Assembly (NCBI GenBank): GCA_934643535.1
Contig: CAKUCE010000145.1
Coordinates: 1-8,083, forward strand
Direction: 5' to 3'
Length of the DNA stretch: 8,083 nucleotides
Origin: an uncultured Clostridia bacterium
GTDB lineage: Bacteria; Bacillota; Clostridia; Christensenellales; Aristaeellaceae
In this document: piece after piece, positions 1 through 5,965 of the stretch
How the letters are laid out: the number at the start of each line of letters is the position of its first letter
Numbering within the stretch: the stretch's first letter is position 1
Position numbers and translations under genes: made by a program
Notes under the pieces: generated by a model
The model's database searches: none
Seen by the model: only the letters and a program-made list of their open reading frames with translations
What the model was told of the DNA's origin: nothing

Positions 1-1618
1 GACGGTCTTCCCCCGTGGAAAACCGCATCCGGGAGGCGGCGCGCTGCTTCTGCATATACTGCTGATAGGTCATGGCAGGCTTTTCTTCCTCCTTCCGGGC
101 GGGCTTGTCGTCCAGAAAGGGGGCCTCCAGAAACATGGGTTCCGCCTTTGGGCGGACGGGCCGGGCGTTGGGCCGTTCCAGCAGCGTGGCGCGGAATTCC
201 GTCTCCTTCGGCTGACGTTCGGCTTTTTGCAGGGGCTTCGGCTCCCGAACGGGCCTGAGTTCCCGCGCGGGACGCGAAGACTCCGGCTGACGGGACGCTT
301 TTGCCGCCCGGGCGGGCTTTTCGGCAGCCGTTTTCTCGGGCCGGACGGGCTTTTCAGGCCGTGCGGCTTTCCTTTCCGCCTTTTCGGGACGTTTGGCGGG
401 CTGAGACGGGCGGACCGCCTCCGCCGCCATCCGTTCCCGCTTGGAGGGCCGGGGCTGAGGCGGCTGCTTCACCGTTTCGGTAAAGACCTGCATGGGCCAC
501 TGACTTTCCCTGCGGGGGATCTGTTTGCCGATGAGCTTTTCAATGGCCTTGAGATCCTTCATTTCATCGATGCAGCAGAAGCTAACGGCCACGCCCTCGT
601 GTCCCGCCCGGCCCGTGCGGCCGATGCGGTGGACGTAGGATTCAGGCTCATGGGGCAGGTCGTAGTTGAACACGTGAGACAGGCCGGCAATGTCGATGCC
701 ACGGGCGGCGATGTCGGTCGCGATGAGTACGTGAATCTTGCCCTGCTTGAACTGGGCAAGCGCTTCCTGCCGGGCGCCCTGACTCTTATCGCCGTGAATG
801 GCCCGGGCCTGAATGCCCTCCCGGCTCAGTTCCCGCACCACCCGGTCCGCGCCGTGCTTGGTGCGGGTAAAGACCAGCGCGCTTTCCACCTCCGGGCGGC
901 GCAGAAGGTCGGCCAGCAGGTGCTTCTTGTTGGCCTTATCCACCAGATACAGGCTCTGGTCGATGGCATCCACCGTGCTGCTGACCGGGTCTACCTTCAC
1001 GCTGACCGGATTTTTGAGGATGCTCATGGCCAGCTTCTCCACCTCGGCGGGCATGGTGGCGGAGAAGAAAAGGGTCTGCCGTTTGTCCGGCAAAAGGGCG
1101 ATGACTTTTTTTACATCATGGATGAAGCCCATGTCCAGCATCCGGTCGGCTTCATCCAGCACGAAAATCTCGATTTGGGCAAGGCTGATGAAGCCCTGAC
1201 CGATCAGGTCGTTCAGCCGTCCGGGCGTAGCCACCAGAATGTCTACGCCGCGCTTGAGCTGCTCCACCTGGGGCTGCTGCCCCACGCCGCCGAAAATGAC
1301 GCAGGAACGCAGCGGCAGCCGTTTGCCGTAGGCCACAAAGTTTTCCTGAATCTGCAGGGCCAGTTCCCGGGTGGGCGTCAGGATCAGCGCCCGAATATTC
1401 TGAGTTTTCCCGGCGGGCCGCTCCTGATAAAGCCGCTGCAAAATCGGCAGGGCAAAGGCGGCGGTCTTGCCGGTGCCCGTCTGGGCGCAGCCCAGCACGT
1501 CTTTTCCCGCCAGAACGGTGGGGATCGTATCCCGCTGAATGGGGGTGGGGGTCTCATAGCCGCAGGCTTTTACCGCGGTCAAAAGCTGCGGAAGCAACGG
1601 CAGTTCGTCAAAATTCAA
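1..1618 (-). CDS. DEAD-box ATP-dependent RNA helicase, RhlE/DeaD type (3' end cut by window edge)
   Basis: This protein is predicted to unwind structured RNA using ATP, most likely in ribosome assembly or mRNA remodelling in the cytoplasm. The frame is open for 539 codons from TTG at 1618 to the window edge without a stop, so the C-terminus is missing. All core motifs are present in order: Q motif PTPIQ (Q28), Walker A AQTGTGKT (45-52), PTREL (82-86), TPGR (131-134), DEAD (155-158), SAT (186-188), ARGID (305-309) and HRIGRTGR (330-337). From about residue 372 a basic, proline-rich, low-complexity tail runs to the edge. The TTG start is chosen because translation from it gives NFDEL, a typical RhlE-group N-terminus, and because no in-frame ATG or GTG exists before the upstream stop; the only other candidate is TTG at 1642. 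AAAGGA lies 13 bases upstream, which is rather far. The family is certain; the exact subfamily is not. Confidence 0.95.
   Translation of the reverse strand, partial: MNFDELPLLPQLLTAVKACGYETPTPIQRDTIPTVLAGKDVLGCAQTGTGKTAAFALPILQRLYQERPAGKTQNIRALILTPTRELALQIQENFVAYGKRLPLRSCVIFGGVGQQPQVEQLKRGVDILVATPGRLNDLIGQGFISLAQIEIFVLDEADRMLDMGFIHDVKKVIALLPDKRQTLFFSATMPAEVEKLAMSILKNPVSVKVDPVSSTVDAIDQSLYLVDKANKKHLLADLLRRPEVESALVFTRTKHGADRVVRELSREGIQARAIHGDKSQGARQEALAQFKQGKIHVLIATDIAARGIDIAGLSHVFNYDLPHEPESYVHRIGRTGRAGHEGVAVSFCCIDEMKDLKAIEKLIGKQIPRRESQWPMQVFTETVKQPPQPRPSKRERMAAEAVRPSQPAKRPEKAERKAARPEKPVRPEKTAAEKPARAAKASRQPESSRPARELRPVREPKPLQKAERQPKETEFRATLLERPNARPVRPKAEPMFLEAPFLDDKPARKEEEKPAMTYQQYMQKQRAASRMRFSTGEDR
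314..391 (-). repeat. Imperfect RPEK-type repeats coding for the helicase tail
   Basis: This is a degenerate in-frame repeat in the helicase C-terminal tail. RPEK or a close variant recurs at residues 410-413, 420-423, 426-429 and (as AEKP) 432-435. In the DNA, CGGGCTTTTC-like units recur on the plus strand. Such Arg/Lys/Pro/Glu-rich tails in RhlE and DeaD proteins bind RNA without sequence specificity and are poorly conserved in sequence. The repeat is short and imperfect, so it may reflect composition as much as recent duplication. Confidence 0.45.
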
Positions 1619-1658
1619 TAAACGGTTCCATTCCTTTCCCAATCCAATCCGGCGTGGC

Positions 1659-1751
1659 TCAGTGACGGACGGGGCCGCGCTTCATGGTTTTCTTCCGGGG
1701 ATAGAGCGTAAACAGAGCCTCCCCGGGCTGATCTGGTTTCGTCGGTTTCAT
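1659..1751 (-). CDS. Possible small basic protein, 30 codons, unknown function
   Basis: A short frame starts at ATG 1751 and ends at TGA 1661-1659. AAAGGA lies 10 bases before the ATG. The predicted peptide begins MKPTKPDQPG, has a short hydrophobic-aromatic stretch ALFTLY, and ends in a basic tail (RKKTMKR...). It has no signal peptide or membrane helix. I do not recognise it. B. subtilis carries spoVM, which encodes a 26-residue membrane-binding peptide, slightly further down in this neighbourhood, but this sequence does not resemble SpoVM. Two inverted repeats overlap the frame, so an RNA structural role could equally explain the region. A 30-codon frame can also occur by chance, so the call is tentative. 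Confidence 0.3.
   Translation of the reverse strand: MKPTKPDQPGEALFTLYPRKKTMKRGPVRH
1695..1726 (-). repeat. Inverted repeat, 7-bp perfect GC-rich stem, 18-base loop
   Basis: On the minus strand CCGGGGA (1726-1720) is followed by its exact reverse complement TCCCCGG (1701-1695), with 18 bases between. The downstream sequence is AAGAAAACC, so there is no U-run and this is not a standard terminator. It lies inside the possible 30-codon frame. It could stabilise or mark an RNA end, but a 7-bp match in GC-rich DNA may be chance. Confidence 0.4.
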
Positions 1752-1794
1752 GAGAAGGCCGTCCTTTCCGGTTTTTGAGGGGGACGCTTCTCAT
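1750..1794 (-). repeat. Inverted repeat just downstream of rpe (8 + 5 bp stem)
   Basis: On the minus strand ATGAGAAG (1794-1787) pairs exactly with CTTCTCAT (1757-1750). Directly inside it, CGTCC (1786-1782) pairs with GGACG (1764-1760), with a 2-base bulge (1759-1758) and a 17-base loop. The right arm contains part of the AAAGGA ribosome binding site and the AT of the ATG at 1751, so the folded RNA would partly hide that start. No U-run follows on the minus strand. On the plus strand the repeat is followed after a few bases by a T-rich stretch, which could stop antisense transcripts. Confidence 0.5.
1762..1767 (-). promoter_or_regulatory. Putative ribosome binding site AAAGGA of the 30-codon frame
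   Basis: AAAGGA lies 10 bases upstream of the ATG at 1751. Part of it is paired in the inverted repeat 1750-1794. It is the main support for translation of the small frame, and it is only moderately strong. Confidence 0.3.
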
Positions 1795-1807
1795 TCTTGC
1801 CATTTTT

Positions 1808-2440
1808 TCAAAGAGAATGCACCCGGCGCACCAGCGCTTCCGGCTCCTCCGCCCGGAAAAAGGCGGTGCCCATGACCAGCGTGTCGATCCCGGCCTGCGC
1901 CAGTTGGGGGGCATTGTCCCCATTGATGCCGCCGTCGGCCTCGATGTCTCCGGAAAAGCCCATGGCCCGCAGCTGGGCAGCCTTGGGCAGCACGTCCGGC
2001 ATCAGCTTCTGTCCGCCGAAGCCCGGCTCCACCGTCATCAGCAGCACCCGGTCCAGCAGGGGCAGGGCCTCCCGCAGGGCTTCGACGGGGGTGTCCGGCT
2101 TCACCGACGCGCCCACCCGCACGCCCAGCTCCCGCAGCCTGCGCAGGCAGGGCAGGAAGTCGTTGGCCTCCTGATGGATGGTGATGGTGCCCGCGCCGGA
2201 TTGGGCGAAGTTTTCCACGTATTTCAGCGGATCGGAGATCATCAGATGCACGTCGCAGTGCAGGTCAAGCTCCTTGTGAATGGCCGCAAGCAGGCTGGGG
2301 CCAAAGCTGATATTGGGCACAAAATGGCCGTCCATCACGTCAAAATGCAGTTCGTCGCAGCCGGTATCCTTCACCAGCTTCACGGCTTCAAACATCCGAA
2401 GGGGGTCGGCGGCCAGAATGGACGGGGCGATCTTAGTCAT
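1808..2440 (-). CDS. rpe: Ribulose-phosphate 3-epimerase
   Basis: Rpe interconverts D-ribulose 5-phosphate and D-xylulose 5-phosphate in the non-oxidative pentose phosphate pathway in the cytoplasm. The 210 residues form a single TIM-barrel domain of normal or slightly short length. The N-terminal APSILAAD (5-12) is the family signature. The metal and catalytic set is present: H32 and D34 in LHFDVMDGHFVPN (31-43), H65 in VHLM, and D169 in EADGGI. The phosphate-binding VEPGFGGQ (137-144) is intact. Small departures are EADGGI where EVDGGI is usual and KPDTP where NPxTP is usual; neither removes a catalytic residue. The ATG overlaps the end of rsgA by 8 bases (ATGACTAA), and GGAGG lies 7 bases upstream, so translation is probably coupled to rsgA. 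This is the normal Firmicutes position for rpe. Confidence 0.97.
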   Translation of the reverse strand: MTKIAPSILAADPLRMFEAVKLVKDTGCDELHFDVMDGHFVPNISFGPSLLAAIHKELDLHCDVHLMISDPLKYVENFAQSGAGTITIHQEANDFLPCLRRLRELGVRVGASVKPDTPVEALREALPLLDRVLLMTVEPGFGGQKLMPDVLPKAAQLRAMGFSGDIEADGGINGDNAPQLAQAGIDTLVMGTAFFRAEEPEALVRRVHSL

Positions 2441-3323
2441 AGCGATTCCTCCATGCTTCTTTTACGCGGCTCAACAGCAGGTGATAACGTTCCAGCCGTT
2501 CCCTGCCCAGTTTTCCTTCCCGGGCGGCCTCCAGCACGGCGCAGTCCGGCTCGCTCAGATGATAACAGGGGGAAAAACGGCACTGCCCCTCATAGGGAGC
2601 AAAATCGGGGTAATAATCCTTGAGCTGAATGGGTTCCATGCCCATTTCCAGCTCCAGCAGGCTAAAACCGGGGGTATCCAGCACCTGATAGCCGTCCCGG
2701 AACATCAATTCCGCATGACGGGTGGTGTGACGGCCCCGGCTGATCTTGCGGCTGATCTCGCCGGTCTTCAGTTCCAGTCCCGTGGCGGCGCTGAGCAGCG
2801 TGCTCTTGCCCACGCCGGACTGACCGGCGAAGCAGCAGACGCCTTCCCGCAGGACGGAGCGCAGCTCGTCCAGCCCCTCGCCCGTTTCGGCGCTGACCCG
2901 GAGAATGGGAACCTGAAGCGTGCTGTATTCCCGCACAAGGCTTTCGTACACCTCTGAGGAGAGGTCGCACTTGTTGGCCACCAGCACCGGGCGGATGTTC
3001 TGCCGGGCTGTCATGACCAGCAGGATGTCGATCAGCAGATAGTCCGGCTCCGGCTGGGGGGCCAGCACCAGCAGCACTGTGCGGATATTGGCTACCGGAG
3101 GACGGATCAGCTCGCTGTCCCGGGGCAGGATCTCCTCCACCCAGCCGTGTTCGTCCCCGCTGGCGGGGGTGAACAGGATTCGATCCCCCACCATGGGCGT
3201 TATGTGCTGCTTGCGGAATTTTCCCTTGGCCCGCAGCACATGCACCTCTCCGTCTGGCTGACGGGCGTAGTACAGGCCGCCCACGCCCTTGACGATCACG
3301 CCCTCCCGGGCGCTCTGTTCCAT
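2433..3323 (-). CDS. rsgA: Small ribosomal subunit biogenesis GTPase RsgA (YloQ/CpgA)
   Basis: RsgA is a ribosome-activated GTPase that checks late maturation of the 30S subunit and leaves it on GTP hydrolysis. From ATG 3323 it has 296 residues, the usual length. An OB-fold comes first (about 8-66), then the circularly permuted GTPase domain with G4 NKCD (117-120) before G1 GQSGVGKS (167-174), the switch GRHTTRH (197-203) and G3 DTPG (216-219). The C-terminal zinc motif C-x4-C-x-H-x5-C is complete (C248, C253, H255, C261). TTG at 3326 directly precedes the ATG and has better spacing to the AGGAGG (7 against 10 bases), so one extra residue is possible. The gene follows prkC by 14 bases and overlaps rpe by 8. 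In B. subtilis the orthologue CpgA is phosphorylated by PrkC and affects cell-wall deposition, which fits this linkage. Confidence 0.97.
   Translation of the reverse strand: MEQSAREGVIVKGVGGLYYARQPDGEVHVLRAKGKFRKQHITPMVGDRILFTPASGDEHGWVEEILPRDSELIRPPVANIRTVLLVLAPQPEPDYLLIDILLVMTARQNIRPVLVANKCDLSSEVYESLVREYSTLQVPILRVSAETGEGLDELRSVLREGVCCFAGQSGVGKSTLLSAATGLELKTGEISRKISRGRHTTRHAELMFRDGYQVLDTPGFSLLELEMGMEPIQLKDYYPDFAPYEGQCRFSPCYHLSEPDCAVLEAAREGKLGRERLERYHLLLSRVKEAWRNRYD
2448..2452 (-). promoter_or_regulatory. Ribosome binding site of rpe (GGAGG)
   Basis: GGAGG lies 7 bases before the rpe ATG, inside the last codons of rsgA. It fixes the rpe start at 2440 and supports coupled translation. Confidence 0.85.
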
Positions 3324-3333
3324 CAAGCTGTTT

Positions 3334-3339
3334 CCTCCT
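3334..3339 (-). promoter_or_regulatory. Ribosome binding site of rsgA (AGGAGG), overlapping the prkC stop
   Basis: The stop codon TAG of prkC (3340-3338) is the first part of TAGGAGG, so the binding site and the stop share bases. Spacing is 7 bases to TTG 3326 and 10 bases to ATG 3323. The site alone does not decide which is used; ATG is preferred as the stronger codon. Confidence 0.85.
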
Positions 3340-5251
3340 ATTCCATGGTCACGGGCTGTTCCAGATAGAGCTTCCCGTCCACATACACCCGGCAGGACGC
3401 GCTTCCGCCATAGGCGGAGCTGAGGGGCGTGATCACGCTGCCGCTCTGCCCGGCGGGGTACACGGCGGAATATTGCTCCACCTCCTGCCCGTTTTCCATC
3501 AGCGTTACCCGGATCGTCCGGTCCTGATCGGCCTTTTCCATGGTAAAGCTGATCTCGCCCTTATAACCCTTGCTCTGCGTGGCAACGGTCAGCACCACCG
3601 GCGCGTCCAGAACGGCCAGCGTGCCCGAAACGGGGTTCTGGGCCATGACCATGCCGATCTGGCTTTCATCCAGCACCTCCACATAGACGGTTTCGCCTAC
3701 GGAAAGCTGGTTTTCCCGAAGCAGCCTGGCCGCTTCCTCCTCGGTGCGGGCGGTCACGTCTGGCACCAGCGTACTGCCGCCGGAAATGGTCAGTTCCAGC
3801 TCCTGCCCGGGGGTAAAAGGCTCGCCGCCCTTGGGGTTCTGCTGCAGAATGGTGCCCAGCGGCTCCGTGGACACCGAACGGATGACCACGATGCTGAATC
3901 CCTGCTTGCGCAGATCCTTGGAAAGATTGTCATACAGCTGTCCCACGCAGTCGGGGATGGTGTCCCGACTGGGGCCCAGGCTGACGGTGGCCAGCAGGCT
4001 GTCGCCCCGGCTCATCTCCGTATCCGGCTCGGGAAGCTGGGAAATCACCACCCCGGCGGGGATGAGATCGCTGTTCTGCTCGGTCTGCTGCCAGCCCAGC
4101 CCGGCCCGTCTGGCCATAGCCATGCCTTCCTCGGCGGTGTAGCCCTCCACATCCGGCGCGATGACCCGGTTGGTCACCCGATGGAAAATCGCCAGAATGC
4201 CGAAGGTCAGCACGGCCAGCACCACCACGGTAGCCGCGGCGGTCAGCACAATGCTCCGGCGGGAATAGCGCCGTCTCTTCATCCGGCCGGTGGTCTGCGA
4301 AACCGGGCCGGGCCGGTAGGGCTTGCTTTCGGCGGGACGCTTGGGCGGCTGCACCGGCTGCTGCCGTCCCGGAGTCATCGCCCCGGCGGGAAGACGGGCA
4401 AAGCCCGTCTTCAGCGTTTCGGGGTCCAGCTTGCCGTCCTTGGCCTGCAGAAGCGCGTCCGCCATTTCCCGGGCGCTCTGAAAGCGGTCCTTGGGGTTTT
4501 TGGCCAGCGCCTTCATCACCACCGCCACCACGGCGGGCGGCGTTTCCGGCGCATAGTCGGTAATGGGCGGGGGCGCGTCGTTGATGTGCTGCATGGCCAC
4601 GGAAACGGGCGTATCGCCCACGAAGGGCACCCGACCGGTGAGCATCTCGTACATCACCACGCCGGTGGAATAAATATCGCTGGTGGCCTCCACCACGCCG
4701 CCCATGGCCTGTTCCGGCGAGGAATAATGCACCGACCCTACCACCGTATCGCCCTTGGAGATGGTAAAGGCGTTGGTCATGCGGGCAATGCCGAAGTCCG
4801 CCACCTTCACATGGCCGTCGGAGTGGATCAGCACGTTCTGGGGCTTGATGTCCCGGTGGATGATGCCGTTGTCATGGGCGTGCTGCAGGGCGCTTAAAAT
4901 GCGCACGGTGATCTGGATGGCGGTGGTCGTGTTCAGCCGTCCCTTCTGGCGGATCACGTCCTTCAGGGTGCTGCCGCTGACGTATTCCAGCACCAGATAG
5001 CGGTATTCGCCCTCCACGCCCACGTCCAGCAGGTTGACGATGTTGTGATGGCTCATCAGGCTGGCGGCCTGAGCCTCCCGCTGGAAGCGTTCCAGAAATT
5101 CCTTGTCGGAATTGTATTCGCTTTTGAGAATTTTCACCGCCACGCTGTGGCCGGTACGGATATCCACCGCCCGGTAGACCAGCGACATGCCGCCCTGGCC
5201 GATAAAGTCCTCCAGCTGATAGCGCTCGGCGAAGATCATGCCTTTCATCAT
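3338..5251 (-). CDS. prkC: Membrane Ser/Thr protein kinase with PASTA domains (PrkC)
   Basis: PrkC is a eukaryotic-type kinase that senses peptidoglycan or lipid II outside the cell and phosphorylates cytoplasmic targets in growth, cell-wall synthesis and spore germination. It has 637 residues, close to B. subtilis PrkC (648). The kinase domain (about 11-270) has the glycine loop GQGGMSLVY (18-26), K40, E59, HRDIKPQN (132-139), DFG (152-154) and SPEQ (178-181). The activation segment carries possible phospho-threonines T163 and T169. A Pro/Arg-rich linker and basic KRRRYSRR precede one membrane helix (about 334-356), giving an inside kinase. Outside are three PASTA repeats (about 362-427, 428-492, 493-558) and a C-terminal beta-rich part (559-637) like the Ig-like end of B. 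subtilis PrkC. The ATG overlaps the prpC stop (ATGA), so kinase and phosphatase are probably made together. ATG 5248 is a less likely start. Confidence 0.97.
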   Translation of the reverse strand: MMKGMIFAERYQLEDFIGQGGMSLVYRAVDIRTGHSVAVKILKSEYNSDKEFLERFQREAQAASLMSHHNIVNLLDVGVEGEYRYLVLEYVSGSTLKDVIRQKGRLNTTTAIQITVRILSALQHAHDNGIIHRDIKPQNVLIHSDGHVKVADFGIARMTNAFTISKGDTVVGSVHYSSPEQAMGGVVEATSDIYSTGVVMYEMLTGRVPFVGDTPVSVAMQHINDAPPPITDYAPETPPAVVAVVMKALAKNPKDRFQSAREMADALLQAKDGKLDPETLKTGFARLPAGAMTPGRQQPVQPPKRPAESKPYRPGPVSQTTGRMKRRRYSRRSIVLTAAATVVVLAVLTFGILAIFHRVTNRVIAPDVEGYTAEEGMAMARRAGLGWQQTEQNSDLIPAGVVISQLPEPDTEMSRGDSLLATVSLGPSRDTIPDCVGQLYDNLSKDLRKQGFSIVVIRSVSTEPLGTILQQNPKGGEPFTPGQELELTISGGSTLVPDVTARTEEEAARLLRENQLSVGETVYVEVLDESQIGMVMAQNPVSGTLAVLDAPVVLTVATQSKGYKGEISFTMEKADQDRTIRVTLMENGQEVEQYSAVYPAGQSGSVITPLSSAYGGSASCRVYVDGKLYLEQPVTME

Positions 5252-5958
5252 TCGCCCTGCACCTCCATCACCCGGCCCAGCACAAAGGTGATATTGTCCG
5301 TGCCGCCGTGCTCCAGCGCCAGCTCCAGCAGACGGTCTGCGGCCTTTTCTTCATTCATGGTCTGAAGAATTTCTTCGATGTCCTGATCGTCCACCATGTT
5401 GTACAGGCCGTCAGAGCAGACGAGCCACAGGTCGTCCAGCTGCTTGTCCTCGGAAAGCACGTCCACCTCCACCACCGGGTCGATGCCCACGGCCCGGGTG
5501 ATGATGTTGCGGTAGGGATGCTTCTTCGCCATTTCCGGGGTGATGACCTGATTGCGCAGAAGCTCGCCCACCACGCTGTGATCCTGCGTGATCTGGCTGA
5601 GCTTGCCGTCCCGGAGACGGTAGGCGCGGCTGTCGCCCACGTGGCCGATGAGGATGCGCCGCTCGCCCTCCCACAGAAGGGTCATGGTGGTGCCCATGCC
5701 GGTCAGGTTTTCGTCGCTGCCCGCCATGCCGTAGATGCGGCGGTTGGCGGCCTCCAGGCCCATGCGCAGCGCGTCCTCCTCCGGTTTTTTCCGGGAGAGG
5801 GCGTTTTTGACCACCTGCACGGCCACCCGGCTGGCGGTTTCCCCGCCCTTGTGGCCGCCCATGCCGTCGGCGACGCCGTAAAGCCGTCCCTCTACCAGCA
5901 GACTGTCCTGATTGCTGGCCCGTACCAAACCCTGATGTGTTCTGTGGCAAACCCGCAT
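5248..5958 (-). CDS. prpC: PP2C-family protein phosphatase PrpC (Stp)
   Basis: PrpC is a metal-dependent Ser/Thr phosphatase that reverses PrkC phosphorylation in the cytoplasm. It has 236 residues, normal for bacterial single-domain PP2C enzymes (about 240-250). Motifs in order are THQGLVRASNQD (7-18), the metal-binding VADGMGG (29-35, D31), GTT (89-91), HVGDSRAY (106-113), ITQDHS (123-128), CSDGL (181-185, D183) and GTDNIT (219-224, D221). All metal-coordinating aspartates expected for the family are present. The start at ATG 5958 is supported by AAAGGAG 10 bases upstream and by the conserved N-terminus beginning directly after it. The frame is open further upstream to 6132, but that part is an out-of-frame reading of rlmN. 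It lies 7 bases after rlmN and overlaps prkC by 4 bases, the usual arrangement of this enzyme pair. Confidence 0.97.
   Translation of the reverse strand: MRVCHRTHQGLVRASNQDSLLVEGRLYGVADGMGGHKGGETASRVAVQVVKNALSRKKPEEDALRMGLEAANRRIYGMAGSDENLTGMGTTMTLLWEGERRILIGHVGDSRAYRLRDGKLSQITQDHSVVGELLRNQVITPEMAKKHPYRNIITRAVGIDPVVEVDVLSEDKQLDDLWLVCSDGLYNMVDDQDIEEILQTMNEEKAADRLLELALEHGGTDNITFVLGRVMEVQGE
5261..5266 (-). promoter_or_regulatory. Ribosome binding site of prkC (GGAGGT)
   Basis: GGAGGT lies 9 bases before ATG 5251, inside the last codons of prpC. It favours 5251 over the following in-frame ATGs at 5248 and 5239. Confidence 0.8.
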
Positions 5959-5965
5959 GATGGTG

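Larger units (their letters stand above)
1619..1807 (-). other. rpe-helicase intergenic region, structured
   Basis: This 189-base gap is by far the longest non-coding interval in the window. It holds two inverted repeats (1750-1794 and 1695-1726) and a possible 30-codon reading frame (1751-1659) with an upstream AAAGGA. I see no convincing -35/-10 pair on the minus strand. Neither hairpin is followed by a T-run in the direction of transcription, so no intrinsic terminator is called. The helicase may be read from the upstream operon or from a promoter I cannot recognise. Confidence 0.7.

Noticed and set aside
227..1621. Plus-strand open frame of 464 codons opposite the helicase
   Set aside because: It is antisense to an unmistakable DEAD-box helicase with all motifs. 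The translation is rich in Gly, Arg, His and Leu with no recognisable domain, as expected from the GC-rich codon use of the true gene.
1659..1751. The 30-codon frame as SpoVM
   Set aside because: Although spoVM lies downstream of rpe in Bacillus, the peptide here lacks the amphipathic helix and residues of SpoVM.
1695..1794. Intrinsic terminator after rpe
   Set aside because: Two hairpins can be drawn, but neither is followed by a U-run on the minus strand; the following bases are A-rich (GAAACC, AAGAAAACC).
1615..1803. A 62-codon minus-strand frame filling the rpe-helicase gap and ending in TTGA over the helicase start
   Set aside because: The stop-start overlap is attractive, but there is no ribosome binding site before the ATG near 1803 and the sequence looks compositionally random. 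The 30-codon frame in another phase is better supported, though still weak.
3473..4897. Plus-strand open frame of 474 codons opposite prkC
   Set aside because: Antisense to a complete PrkC. The predicted protein is His/Gly/Arg-rich and motif-free, and this is a shadow caused by third-position G+C bias.
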